A stretch of DNA of 64,000 nt from Streptomyces sp. A2-16 (GTDB taxonomy: Bacteria; Actinomycetota; Actinomycetes; Streptomycetales; Streptomycetaceae): NCBI RefSeq assembly GCF_018128905.1, contig NZ_CP063808.1, forward strand, positions 62,001-126,000. The letters run 5' to 3'. The first letter of the stretch is position 1; every line of letters begins with the position of its first letter. Both the position numbers and the translations under genes were made by a program. The notes under the pieces were generated by a model. The model worked only from the letters and a program-made list of their open reading frames with translations. It searched no databases and was not told the origin of the DNA. Below, one piece after another: positions 51,188-59,614 of this stretch.

Positions 51188-53245
51188 GTGCGCGTACAGC
51201 TGCCGTTGATCAACACCACCCATGGGCGGTCCGCCCTGACCTGCCGTTTCCGCTGCGGTGACGCCTGTTTCCACCCGGCGCCCAACACCTCCTCCAACCC
51301 GTACGTCGGTGATGTGATCGCCACCGCGCTCAGCCGCCGCTCGATGATGCGCGCCGCCGCCGTCGTGACCGTCGCGGCCGCGGCCGGTACCGCGGGGACC
51401 GTCGTCGCGGCCCCGTCGGCCGAGGCCGCCCCGCAGGCCCCGGCCGGGCGGAAACCCGGGGGCAGGGCTGCCCGCGGACTCCGGTTCACCCCCGTCGCGC
51501 CGAACACCGCCGACACCGTGACCATCCCCGCCGGCTACGCGCAGAACGTCGTCGTCCGCTGGGGCGAGCCCATCCTGCGCGGCGCCCCCGCCTTCGACCC
51601 GGAGAAGCAGACCGCCGCCGCCCAGGCCGGCCAGTTCGGGTACAACAACGACTTCCTCGCGCTGCTGCCCCTCCCGGGCGAGCGCGGTCGGCAGGTGCTC
51701 GTCGCCAACCACGAGTACACCGACGAGGTGCTCATGTTCCGCGGCTACGACGCCGCGAACCCCACCCGTGAGCAGGTCGAGATCGCCTGGGCGGCGCACG
51801 GGCTGTCCGCCGTCGTCGTGGAGGAGAACAAGAAGAACGGCGCGCTCACCGTCGTACCCCGGCACCACCTCAACCGGCGTGTCACCGCCACCACCGCGTT
51901 CCGGCTGACCGGCCCCGCTGCCGGCTCCGACCTGCTGAAGACCTCCGCCGACCCGACCGGCCGCAAGGTGCTGGGCACGCTCAACAACTGCTCCGGCGGC
52001 ACGACCCCGTGGGGGACCACCCTCCACGGCGAGGAGAACTTCAACCAGTACTTCGCGGGCGCGAGCCGGGCCACCGACAAGCGGTACGGGATCGGGACGG
52101 GGGCGAGCGAGCGCAAGTGGGAGAGGTTCGACAAGCGGTTCGACGTCGCCCAGGAGCCCAACGAGGTGCACCGCTTCGGGTACGTCGTCGAGCTCGACCC
52201 GTACGACCCGTCCTCCGCGCCCCGCAAGCACACCGCGCTCGGCCGGTTCAAGCACGAGGGCGCCACCGTGCGGCTGACGCACGACGGGCGGCCGGTCGTG
52301 TACTCGGGGGACGACGAGCGGTTCGACTACTTCTACAAGTTCGTCGGCAGCAAGCGGATGAAGCACGGGACCTCGCGGGCCGTGCGGGAGCACAACCTCT
52401 CGCTGCTCGACGAGGGCACCCTGTACGTCGCCCGGCTCACCGGTGACTCCCCCGCCCTCGAGATCGACGGGACCGGGAAGCTGCCCGCCGACGGGGAGTT
52501 CGACGGCAGCGGGGAGTGGATCCCGCTGGTCACCGCCACGGCGAAGGGTGCCGTGTCGCACGTCGAGGGCATGACCGCCGAGGAGGTGTGCGTCTTCACG
52601 CGGCTCGCCGGGGACAAGGTCGGCGCGACCAAGATGGACCGGCCCGAGGACATCGAGCCCAACCCGCACTCGGGCAAGGTGTACGTCGCGCTCACCAACA
52701 ACACCAACCGCGGTGTCGGGGCGAACGCCGCCGCCGACGAGGCCAACCCGCGCAGCGCCAACAAGCACGGGCACATCCTGGAGCTCACCGAGCGGTGGAA
52801 CCGGGCCGACAGCACGAGGTTCGCGTGGACGCTGTTCCTCGTCGCCGGTGACCCGGAGGACCCGGCCACCTATTTCGCCGGGTTCCCGAAGGACCACGTC
52901 AGCCCCATCTCCTGCCCCGACAACGTGGCCTTCGACCCGCACGGCAACCTGTGGATCTCCACGGACGGCAACCAGCTCGGTTCGCACGACGGACTGTTCG
53001 GTGTCGCCACCAAGGGTGAGCGGCGGGGCGAGCTCAAGCAGTTCCTGACCGTGCCGACCGGAGCGGAGACCTGCGGTCCGCTGGTCCAGGACCGGCGCGT
53101 GCTGGTGGCCGTGCAGCATCCGGGGGAGATCAGCGGAGCGACGGTGGAGCAGCCCGCGAGCACCTGGCCGGACGGACCGGGAAAGATCGTGCGTCCCGCG
53201 GTCGTGGCGGTGTGGCGCAAGGACGGCTGCGACATCGGCGTCTGA
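51188..53245 (+). CDS. phoX: Tat-exported PhoX-like phosphatase (DUF839)
   Basis: A 685-residue protein. Unusually, a Cys-rich N-terminal segment (CRFRCGDACFHP) precedes the twin-arginine signal SRRSMMRAAAVVTVAAAAG at ~50-70. The PhoX beta-propeller has FAPVAPN-like entry strands, YNNDFLALLP, ANHEYTDEVLMF, NNCSGGTTPWGTTLHGEENF and EVCVFTRLAGDKVGATKMDRPEDIEP. PhoX enzymes are Fe/Ca-dependent alkaline phosphatases acting outside the cytoplasm. The PHO-box triplet upstream supports induction by phosphate starvation through PhoP. GTG 51188 follows GGGGAGAG. Confidence 0.88.
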   Translation: MRVQLPLINTTHGRSALTCRFRCGDACFHPAPNTSSNPYVGDVIATALSRRSMMRAAAVVTVAAAAGTAGTVVAAPSAEAAPQAPAGRKPGGRAARGLRFTPVAPNTADTVTIPAGYAQNVVVRWGEPILRGAPAFDPEKQTAAAQAGQFGYNNDFLALLPLPGERGRQVLVANHEYTDEVLMFRGYDAANPTREQVEIAWAAHGLSAVVVEENKKNGALTVVPRHHLNRRVTATTAFRLTGPAAGSDLLKTSADPTGRKVLGTLNNCSGGTTPWGTTLHGEENFNQYFAGASRATDKRYGIGTGASERKWERFDKRFDVAQEPNEVHRFGYVVELDPYDPSSAPRKHTALGRFKHEGATVRLTHDGRPVVYSGDDERFDYFYKFVGSKRMKHGTSRAVREHNLSLLDEGTLYVARLTGDSPALEIDGTGKLPADGEFDGSGEWIPLVTATAKGAVSHVEGMTAEEVCVFTRLAGDKVGATKMDRPEDIEPNPHSGKVYVALTNNTNRGVGANAAADEANPRSANKHGHILELTERWNRADSTRFAWTLFLVAGDPEDPATYFAGFPKDHVSPISCPDNVAFDPHGNLWISTDGNQLGSHDGLFGVATKGERRGELKQFLTVPTGAETCGPLVQDRRVLVAVQHPGEISGATVEQPASTWPDGPGKIVRPAVVAVWRKDGCDIGV

Positions 53246-53490
53246 GCCGGGCAGGGCGTCGGCGTGTGGGCCCCGGCGGGTTCGGCGTCTGGGCGCGGCA
53301 GGTTGTCGGCGTCTGAGGTCGGGCGGGTTCGGCGTCTGAGTCCGTCAGGGCGTCGGCGTCCGAACCCCGGCGGGTTCGGCGTCTGCGCGCGGCAGGTTGT
53401 CGGCATCTGAGTCCGTCAGGGCGTCGATGTCTGAAGCCCGGCGAGTTCGGCGTCTGAGCCCGGCAGGGCGTCGGCGTGCGAGCCCCCGCA
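53236..53490. repeat. 23-24 bp tandem repeats after phoX
   Basis: About ten imperfect units such as GTTCGGCGTCTGAG and GCAGGTTGTCGGCGTCTGAG, with longer exact blocks recurring at 47, 71 and 94 bp. Each unit contains a copy of the gene's own last codons and stop (TCGGCGTCTGAG). No other function is apparent. Confidence 0.85.
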
Positions 53491-53502
53491 CGGCGTCGCC
53501 CG

Positions 53503-54453
53503 TCAGGGAATGGCCGGAACCGTCGGGCGTCTCTCGTGGCGCTCGTCCTCTTCCAGCCATTCCCGGTACGCCGGTGCCTGTCGCGCGCTCTCCCAGTACG
53601 CCTCCTCCAGTGCGGGACGGACCCCGTCCAGGTCGGTCTCGGTGCGGGCCGCGAGGAGGAGCCGCACGCCGAGCGGGTCGCCCTGGAGGCGCCGTACCGC
53701 CATGTCGGGGCGGGGCACGCGCGTCGGCTGGCAGACGGTGACGACCTCACCGGTCGCGACCAGGGCGTCGGCCGTGTGGTAATCGCCGTGCAGGACCACG
53801 GGGTTGACGCCCGCCGCGCGGAACATCCGCTGCACGGCGTCCCATTCGCCGTCGACCGTCGGGTCGATCATCCAGCGGTCCCCGGCCAGGTCGACCAGGT
53901 CGACCACGGGTTTCGCGGTCGCCGGATGGTCGGCGGGCAACGACACGAACTGCGGCTCGCGTTCGACCAGGACCCGCAGGCACAGCTCTCGCGGGATGCG
54001 CAGCGGGCAGCCCTCCACCTCGTGCACGAAGGCCACGTCGAGCTGGCCGTCGGCGACCATGTGCAGCAGGGCGTTGGGGGAGACGTTCATGTGGAGGGTG
54101 GGGTCCTGGCCGCGGGCGCGCAGCCGGCGCAGCCAGCCCGACAGGGCCCGGCTCGCGGTGGAGCCGACGCGCAGTTGCGGGCCGCCCGTCGCGGCCGCGC
54201 GGGCGTCGGCGACCAGGGAGCGCATCTCGGCCAGCAGGGGGCGGGCCCGGCTGAGGACCAGCCGGCCCAGCGGGGTGGGGCGGCAGCCGGAACGCGTGCG
54301 CACGAACAGCGCGCCGCCCAGGGCCTGTTCGATCCGGCGCAGCTGGGTGCTCAACGACGGCTGGGCGACGCCCAGGTGACGGGCGGCCTGGTGCAGGCTG
54401 CCGGTCTCGGCTATGGCCACCACCGCGCGGAGGTGTCTCACCTCAAGGTCCAT
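53503..54453 (-). CDS. snpR: LysR-type regulator of the snapalysin gene (SnpR-like)
   Basis: A 316-residue LysR regulator. The N-terminal helix-turn-helix is [41 protein letters not shown], read in parts at residues 2-43. A two-lobed effector domain follows ([28 protein letters not shown]). It is divergent from the small neutral protease gene, the arrangement known for snpR/snpA (mprR) in Streptomyces, where the regulator activates the protease. ATG 54453 fits the family start. A palindromic LysR-type site lies between the genes. Confidence 0.88.
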   Translation of the reverse strand: MDLEVRHLRAVVAIAETGSLHQAARHLGVAQPSLSTQLRRIEQALGGALFVRTRSGCRPTPLGRLVLSRARPLLAEMRSLVADARAAATGGPQLRVGSTASRALSGWLRRLRARGQDPTLHMNVSPNALLHMVADGQLDVAFVHEVEGCPLRIPRELCLRVLVEREPQFVSLPADHPATAKPVVDLVDLAGDRWMIDPTVDGEWDAVQRMFRAAGVNPVVLHGDYHTADALVATGEVVTVCQPTRVPRPDMAVRRLQGDPLGVRLLLAARTETDLDGVRPALEEAYWESARQAPAYREWLEEDERHERRPTVPAIP

Positions 54454-54503
54454 GCGATCGGAGCGTAAGGCGGGGGCAGGGGTTGCACCAGAGGTGCCGA
54501 ACT

Positions 54504-54530
54504 CCGGTGATAGGGCCGGGCTATCGCCGG
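54504..54530. promoter_or_regulatory. LysR-type operator between snpR and snpA
   Basis: CCGGTGATAG and CTATCGCCGG (9 of 10 positions complementary) around a 7-nt centre. It has the T-N11-A LysR core and sits at activator distance from the snpA start. Confidence 0.75.
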
Positions 54531-54602
54531 TTGGCATCATCACAGCCGACGCACAGGCACCGACACTCGCATCGACGACTCACCCCCCACCAAGGAGTCT
54601 CG

Positions 54603-55265
54603 ATGCGCAAGCACACCTGTGCCCTCACCGTCGCAGCGGTGGCCCTTGGCCTGGCAACGGCCGTTCCCGCGGCGGCCGTTCCCGCGACGGCGGCGCCGGA
54701 CCAGGCACCCCGGGCCGGCTACACCGCGACCACGACGACGGACACCAGCGCCGCCTTCTTCCAGGCCGTCCTGAGGTCCGTGGCCGAGAAGCGGGCCGCG
54801 AACCCGACCGCCGCCGCGGCCGTCACCGTCGTCTACGACGCCTCCCGCGCCCCCACGTTCAGCGCCCAGATATCCCGCAGCACCCAGATATGGAACAGCT
54901 CGGTGTCCAACGTCAGACTCCAGGCGGGGTCGGCGGCGAGCGCCGACTTCTCCTACCGCGAGGGCAACGACTCGCGCGGTTCGTTCGCCTCGACCGACGG
55001 CCACGGCAGGGGCTACGTCTTCCTGGACTACCGGCAGAACCAGCAGTACGACTCCACCCGTGTCACCGCGCACGAGACCGGCCATGTGCTGGGTCTGCCG
55101 GACCACTACTCCGGGCCGTGCAGTGAGCTGATGTCGGGCGGCGGCCCCGGCACGTCCTGCACCAACGCCGTCCCGAACTCCGCCGAGCGCAGCCGGGTGA
55201 ACCAGCTGTGGGCCAACGGCCTGGCCGCGGCCATGGACAAGGCCCTGCACAAGTCCGACCGCTGA
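54603..55265 (+). CDS. snpA: Snapalysin (secreted small neutral metalloprotease)
   Basis: A 220-residue M7 protease precursor. The signal peptide (~1-31) is followed by a short propeptide. The catalytic domain contains the snapalysin zinc motif [12 protein letters not shown]157, E158, H161 and the third ligand D167, which defines family M7. Two Cys flank the SELMSGG Met-turn region. It degrades milk casein and other proteins outside the cell. RBS AAGGAG lies 6 nt before the ATG. It is divergent from snpR. Confidence 0.95.
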   Translation: MRKHTCALTVAAVALGLATAVPAAAVPATAAPDQAPRAGYTATTTTDTSAAFFQAVLRSVAEKRAANPTAAAAVTVVYDASRAPTFSAQISRSTQIWNSSVSNVRLQAGSAASADFSYREGNDSRGSFASTDGHGRGYVFLDYRQNQQYDSTRVTAHETGHVLGLPDHYSGPCSELMSGGGPGTSCTNAVPNSAERSRVNQLWANGLAAAMDKALHKSDR

Positions 55266-55280
55266 CCGCCACCCCCCACC

Positions 55281-55321
55281 CCGGTGCGGGCCGCCCACCA
55301 CGAGAGGGCGGCCCGCACCGG
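55281..55321 (+). terminator. Hairpin terminator after snpA
   Basis: 16-bp perfect arms (55281-55296, 55306-55321) with a 9-nt loop. Confidence 0.9.
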
Positions 55322-55618
55322 CACGCGGTCAGCGCGGTGACGCGATCGCCCGTGCCCGCCAGCTCCTGGCGCACCGGCTCCAGCACACTGCCCGCGGGCC
55401 CGGTGAGGTCGGTGCGGACCTCGTAGAGCGACTCCGCCTCGCGCAGGCCCTCCGCCAACTCCCGCAGTTGCAGCGTCACCGCCGGTCGCGAGGCCGATCG
55501 CCGGCGGGAGGGTCATGGCGACGGCCGCGCGGGCCACGGCGGCCCGGTTGACGGGTGCCTGCTGCGGTCGGAGGTTCCGCACCAGCCAGTCGGGAGGGGT
55601 GAGGCCGATGCGGGACAT
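55322..55618 (-). pseudogene. Remnant of an FUSC/aromatic-acid-exporter-type membrane protein gene
   Basis: From ATG 55618 the frame reads MSRIGLTPPDWLVRNLRP and RAAVAMTLPPAIGLATG, which looks like the start of an FUSC-family permease. At about 55480 the sensible reading jumps to another frame (VTLQLRELAEGLREAESLYEV, then LEPVRQELAGTGDRV). Only about 45 + 50 codons of a normally >300-codon protein remain, so most of the gene has been deleted and the join is out of frame. Decay is inferred from the two mismatched fragments; the exact family needs a search. Confidence 0.6.
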
Positions 55619-55625
55619 GGGGTCA

Positions 55626-56588
55626 TTATGAACGCGCCGGTCGTCCCGCCTCGTGCAGCGTGAGGTCCACCAGCAGGGCGCGGTGGTCGGTGTCCGCGAG
55701 GTCCAGGAAGCGGGCGTCGCGCGCCGAGAAGTCCGCCGACACCAGCACGTGGTCGATCTGCGCGCCGATCGCCGGGGCGGTGCGGGCGGGCCAGGTCGGT
55801 GTGCGGCCGGATCCCGCGAGACGGGCCGCGTCGCGCAGACCGGTGTCGAGGATCGCGCGGAAGGCCGCGTGGTCCTGGGAGGCGTTGAAGTCGCCGGCCA
55901 GGACGGTCGGGCCGGACCCGGCCGAGGCGGCGAAGTCCCGCAGCTCACCCAACTCCCGGCGCCACAGATCCACTTGTCCGGGAAGCGGGGGCATCGGGTG
56001 GGCGAGTTGCAGGCGTACGGCGTGACCGTTCACGTCGGCGACGGCCCCCGGCATGCCCATCGTGGCCCGGATCCCGGGCGCGGCCTTCAGGGGATAGCGG
56101 CTGAGGAGGACGGACCCCGTGGAGCCGCCGCCCGCCACGGACCGCCGGTAGGGATGGCTCTCGGACAGGGCCTGCCGCAGTCGCGCCGAGCAGCCGTACT
56201 CGCACTCCTCCACGAACACGACGTCCGGTCTCTCCTCGCGCACGGCGGCGACGAGGGCGTCGGTGGCCTGCCCGAACTCGACGTTCGAGGTGAGGACCGT
56301 CAGTGAGGCGATGGCCCGTCCGTCCGGTTCCGTGCCCTTGCCGTAAGGCGCGATGAACCATGCCAGCAGCGCCAGCACCGCGGCCGCCCAGATCGTCCCG
56401 GGCCACCAGCGGGTGAGCAGGGCGAGGGCCAGGCCCGCCCCCGCGGGGGCGAGCAGCCACGGGAGGAAGGCGAGGAGCTGGGGGACGGGGGTGATGCCGT
56501 CCGTGTCGGCGAGCCGGCATCCCAGGACCACACTCACGGCGGCGAAGAGCAGGGCGGCGGTGCTGATACCGAGTCCTCGGCGGGTCAC
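55626..56588 (-). CDS. Membrane-anchored endonuclease/exonuclease/phosphatase-fold protein
   Basis: A 320-residue protein. Three N-terminal transmembrane helices (~10-95: LGISTAALLFAAVSVVLG, LLAFLPWLLAPAGAGLALALL, IWAAAVLALLAWFIA) precede an external EEP domain. This has TSNVEFGQATDALVAAV, VVFVEECEYG, LAGDFNASQDH, QIDHVLVS and DTDHRALLVDL with the metal-binding Asn/Glu/Asp/His set. It probably hydrolyses phosphodiesters outside the membrane. GTG 56588 lies 7 nt after TAGGCT, which overlaps the stop codon of the hydrolase gene upstream. Confidence 0.88.
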   Translation of the reverse strand: MTRRGLGISTAALLFAAVSVVLGCRLADTDGITPVPQLLAFLPWLLAPAGAGLALALLTRWWPGTIWAAAVLALLAWFIAPYGKGTEPDGRAIASLTVLTSNVEFGQATDALVAAVREERPDVVFVEECEYGCSARLRQALSESHPYRRSVAGGGSTGSVLLSRYPLKAAPGIRATMGMPGAVADVNGHAVRLQLAHPMPPLPGQVDLWRRELGELRDFAASAGSGPTVLAGDFNASQDHAAFRAILDTGLRDAARLAGSGRTPTWPARTAPAIGAQIDHVLVSADFSARDARFLDLADTDHRALLVDLTLHEAGRPARS

Positions 56589-56595
56589 CGTCCCG

Positions 56596-56601
56596 AGCCT
56601 A
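56596..56601 (-). promoter_or_regulatory. -10 box overlapping the hydrolase stop codon
   Basis: On the minus strand TAGGCT begins with the TAG stop of the alpha/beta hydrolase gene and ends 7 nt before the GTG of the EEP-domain gene, giving a possible internal leaderless promoter. Confidence 0.45.
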
Positions 56602-57345
56602 CGAGCGGGCGTCGACCTTCGCCAGGAACCGGCCGAGCACGGTGTTGAACTCCGCCGCCCGTTCCAGGTTCGGCAGGTGCGCCGCCCCCTTGATGACATG
56701 CAGTTCCGAGTCCGGGAGCAGCGTGTGCATGGCCTCGGCGTCGGCGACCGGCGTGTAGGTGTCGTCGGCGCCCACCGTCACCAGCGCCGGGACCGTGACG
56801 CGGGTGAGCAGTTCGCGGTAGTCGGGGCGGGCGGCGCGGGCGCGCAGGGCGGCCGCCGCGGACTCGGGGCGGGTGGCCGTCATCATGCCGTGGACGTGCG
56901 CCCTGACCTCGGGGGAGGCGTACGGCGCGACCATCTTCCCCAGCACCTCGTCGGCGTACCCGTGCATGCCCTCGCGCAGCAGCCGGTCCGCCATGGCGTG
57001 CCGGGCCCGCACGCCCTCGGGGGTCTCCACCGCCGCGAAGGTGTCGGCGAGGACCAGGCCCCGGATCCGCCCGGGGAAGCGCCGGTAGCAGTCCATGACG
57101 ATCTGGCCGCCCATGGACAGGCCCGCCAGCACACAGGCCGGCACGCCCTGTTCGTCCAGCAGCGCCTCGATGTCCTCGGCGAAGTCCTCGAAGAGCTCGA
57201 CGGGGGCCCCGCCGGGTGCGGTGCCGTAGCCGCGCAGGTCGGGGGCGAGCACCGGGCGGGAGGCGGAGAACGCCTCGATCTGCGGGCGCCACATCGTGTG
57301 GTCGAAGGGATGGCCGTGCACCAGGACCAGGGGGATCGCCGTCAT
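56599..57345 (-). CDS. Alpha/beta-fold hydrolase
   Basis: A 248-residue hydrolase. The oxyanion region is LVLVHGHPFDHTMW, the nucleophile elbow is LAGLSMGGQIVMD (Ser), the acid is in TVGADDTYTPV, and the catalytic His is in KGAAHLPNLERAAEF. It resembles 3-oxoadipate enol-lactonase-type esterases; the substrate is unknown. TAGGGT lies 7 nt before the ATG (leaderless). It is divergent from the MocR regulator across 75 bp, so it may be its target. Confidence 0.88.
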   Translation of the reverse strand: MTAIPLVLVHGHPFDHTMWRPQIEAFSASRPVLAPDLRGYGTAPGGAPVELFEDFAEDIEALLDEQGVPACVLAGLSMGGQIVMDCYRRFPGRIRGLVLADTFAAVETPEGVRARHAMADRLLREGMHGYADEVLGKMVAPYASPEVRAHVHGMMTATRPESAAAALRARAARPDYRELLTRVTVPALVTVGADDTYTPVADAEAMHTLLPDSELHVIKGAAHLPNLERAAEFNTVLGRFLAKVDARS

Positions 57346-57352
57346 GCCGCCG

Positions 57353-57358
57353 ACCCTA
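57353..57358 (-). promoter_or_regulatory. -10 box of a probable leaderless promoter
   Basis: On the minus strand TAGGGT lies 7 nt before the hydrolase ATG. Confidence 0.45.
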
Positions 57359-57376
57359 GGTCGGCGCAACATCTCG

Positions 57377-57406
57377 GTGCAATAAAATCTTTGCCCTCAG
57401 TGCAAT
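57377..57406. promoter_or_regulatory. Probable MocR-type operator (direct repeat)
   Basis: GTGCAAT occurs twice (57377-57383 and 57400-57406), 23 bp apart, in the 75-bp gap between the hydrolase and MocR genes. MocR proteins are known to bind such direct repeats at about two helical turns. The intervening AATAAAAT is the most AT-rich spot here. Confidence 0.6.
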
Positions 57407-57420
57407 CACAGGGGGCCCCC

Positions 57421-58749
57421 GTGCACGACTACCGCCGTATCGCCGACCGCATAGCCGCCGACATCGCCACCGGACGGCTCCGCCCGGGCGAACGCCTGCC
57501 CCCGCAGCGGAAGTTCGCGCGCCGGCACGGGATCGCCGCCTCGACGGCGGAGCGCGCGTACGGCGAACTCGTACGGCGGGGACTGGTCGTCGGCGAGGTC
57601 GGACGCGGCACCTTCGTGAAGGCCACCACCCCCGTGCGGCCCGGCAGGGGGCTCATCGAGGACGCCGGGACGCCCGTCAACCTGGAGCTCAACTACCCGT
57701 CCGCGGAAGGCCAGTCCGAACTCCTCGGCGACGCCCTCGCGCCCCTGCTGCGCCCCGACGTGCTGGCCGAGGCGCTCCGCCCGGCCGCCGCCACCGGCAC
57801 CCCGGCCGCCCGCGAGGCCGCCGCCGCTCTCCTGACCACCCCCGGATGGTGCCCCGACCCGTCCCGGATCCTCTTCACCGGCAACGCCCGCCAGTCCGTC
57901 GCCGCCGCCCTCGCCTCGCTGGTGCGGCCGGGCGGCCGGGTCGGGGTCGAGGAGCTGACGTATCCGGTCGTCAAGGAGATCGCGGCCCGGCTCGGCATCA
58001 CGCTGGTGCCGCTGGCCACGGACGAGGACGGCCCGCGCCCGGAGTCGGTGGCCGCCGCCCACCGCACGGCCCCCCTGTCGGCCCTCTACGTGCAGCCGAC
58101 CCTGCACAACCCGACGTCCGTCACCATGAGCCCCGGGCGCCGCCGCCAACTCGCCTCGGTGGTGGCCGACCTGGGCGTCCCCGTCGTGGAGGACCGCATC
58201 TGGTCCTTCCTCGCGGAGGCCGACGACCCGTTCGCCGCGCACGCCCCCGACCTCACCCACGTCGTCGACGGCCTCTCCAAGCGGGTCGCGCCCGGGCTCA
58301 CGGTCGGCTTCCTCGTCGTACCGCGGGAGCGGGTGGACACGGTGGCGGACGCCGTGCGGTCGGGTGGGTGGAGTGCGGGGCGGTTCGCGCTGGAGGCGGG
58401 GGCGCGGTGGACGGCGGACGGGACCGTGGCGCGGCTGGTCGAGGCCAAGCGGGCCGACGCGGCACACCGGCAGCGGGTGCTGGCCGAATGCCTGGACGGG
58501 TTCGCCGTACGGTCCGATCCGCGCGCGTACTACGCCTGGTGGCAACTCCCCCTCCCCTGGCGGGCGGACACCTTCACGGCCGCCGCCGCGGCACTCGGTA
58601 TCGCCGTGACGCCGGGACCCTCCTTCGCCGTCGACCCGAGCCGCACCCCGGACGCGGTCAGACTTGGGCTCGCGTCGGCTGCGGTGCCGGATCTGGAACG
58701 GGCACTGCGGACGCTCGCCGGGCTCGCAGCGAGCCGTACCGACCGCTGA
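57421..58749 (+). CDS. MocR-type regulator (GntR HTH fused to PLP aminotransferase fold)
   Basis: A 442-residue protein. The GntR winged helix is at ~1-70 (GRLRPGERLPPQRKFARRHGIAASTAERAYGELVRRGLV). The fold-type-I aminotransferase domain has the PLP lysine in VVDGLSKRVAPG and the phosphate-binding NARQSVAAAL region. Such fusions sense PLP, GABA or similar amines rather than catalyse. GTG 57421 follows a G-run. The 3' end overlaps the convergent membrane-protein gene by 92 bp. Confidence 0.9.
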   Translation: MHDYRRIADRIAADIATGRLRPGERLPPQRKFARRHGIAASTAERAYGELVRRGLVVGEVGRGTFVKATTPVRPGRGLIEDAGTPVNLELNYPSAEGQSELLGDALAPLLRPDVLAEALRPAAATGTPAAREAAAALLTTPGWCPDPSRILFTGNARQSVAAALASLVRPGGRVGVEELTYPVVKEIAARLGITLVPLATDEDGPRPESVAAAHRTAPLSALYVQPTLHNPTSVTMSPGRRRQLASVVADLGVPVVEDRIWSFLAEADDPFAAHAPDLTHVVDGLSKRVAPGLTVGFLVVPRERVDTVADAVRSGGWSAGRFALEAGARWTADGTVARLVEAKRADAAHRQRVLAECLDGFAVRSDPRAYYAWWQLPLPWRADTFTAAAAALGIAVTPGPSFAVDPSRTPDAVRLGLASAAVPDLERALRTLAGLAASRTDR

Positions 58750-59485
58750 GCCAGCAGCTCAGAGCCACCGTCAGGCCGAGCGCCACCAGCAGCCAGGAGA
58801 CCGTGCGCAAGGTGGCCGTCAGGGCGTCGTAGACGGCGCCCGCGGCCGGGCGGCGCACCGGGTCGGGCAGATCGGTCAGGGTGAGACGGCGGCCCACGGC
58901 GACGGCGAGGCCGAGCAGAGCGCCGCCGAGAGCCGTGCCGAGGGCGGTGGCGGTCAGGGCGCGGCGGCGGCAGGCGGCGACCGCGATACCGGCGGCGGCG
59001 AGGGCCGCGGCCGTGACGGGCAGCCAGAAACCGGCGACTTCGAGCACGTCGTAGCCCTTTCGGAGACGGTCCAGTTCGGCGGCCGGGAGCACGGCGACCC
59101 GGGTGCGGGGCAGGTCCAACGACACGTGTTCGTAGGCCAGTCGGTGCTCCACCTCGGCCAGGTCGACGGTCACCTCGCGACGGCTGTCGTCGTGCAGCGC
59201 GCTCAGCACGGCGTCGTGCACGGCCCGGTTGCCTGCGTCCCACGCGGCGGGGTAGGCCGGGGTGCGGGCGAAGTCGTGCACGAAGGGCTGCAGCGGCCCG
59301 TCGACCTCGTCCTCCATCGCGTCCCGTACGGCGGGGTCGGCGGCCGGCGGTGCCATCGCGCCGACGTACCGGCCCGGATCGGCGATGCCGTACGCCGCCC
59401 AGGCCGCCGGCGCGCCGAAGGGCACCAGGAGACAGGCCACGGCGATCAGGGCGGCCGACAGGGCGCCACGGACACGGGAGGTCAC
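58658..59485 (-). CDS. Hypothetical membrane protein, tail-overlapping the MocR gene
   Basis: A 275-residue protein with an export segment (ALSAALIAVACLLVPFGAPAAWA). An external domain is at ~30-150 (AYGIADPGRYVGAMAP; VTVDLAEVEHRLAYEHV). Three C-terminal transmembrane helices follow (FWLPVTAAALAAAGIAVAA, ATALGTALGGALLGLAVAV, TVSWLLVALGLTVALSCWL), then a Pro/Arg tail. No family recognised. The start is uncertain: GTG 59485 or TTG 59497. The last ~30 codons (the basic/Pro tail SLRARRASAVPVPDP) are encoded opposite the end of the MocR gene. Confidence 0.7.
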   Translation of the reverse strand: MTSRVRGALSAALIAVACLLVPFGAPAAWAAYGIADPGRYVGAMAPPAADPAVRDAMEDEVDGPLQPFVHDFARTPAYPAAWDAGNRAVHDAVLSALHDDSRREVTVDLAEVEHRLAYEHVSLDLPRTRVAVLPAAELDRLRKGYDVLEVAGFWLPVTAAALAAAGIAVAACRRRALTATALGTALGGALLGLAVAVGRRLTLTDLPDPVRRPAAGAVYDALTATLRTVSWLLVALGLTVALSCWLSGRYGSLRARRASAVPVPDPAPQPTRAQV

Positions 59486-59614
59486 CCCTTCAGGCAAGAC
59501 CGCCGAAGGCGGCCGCGCGAGCCGTGGAGCTGCGGATTAGGCCCTCCGGTGGAGGGTTCACCCGAACGGGTGTCTCATGGATCAAGGGGGAACAGGGGAG
59601 AAGGAGGCCGATCC

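Noticed and set aside
53236..53490. Repeat array considered as CRISPR
   Set aside because: Units are contiguous, imperfect and lack unique spacers of constant length; no cas genes are nearby.
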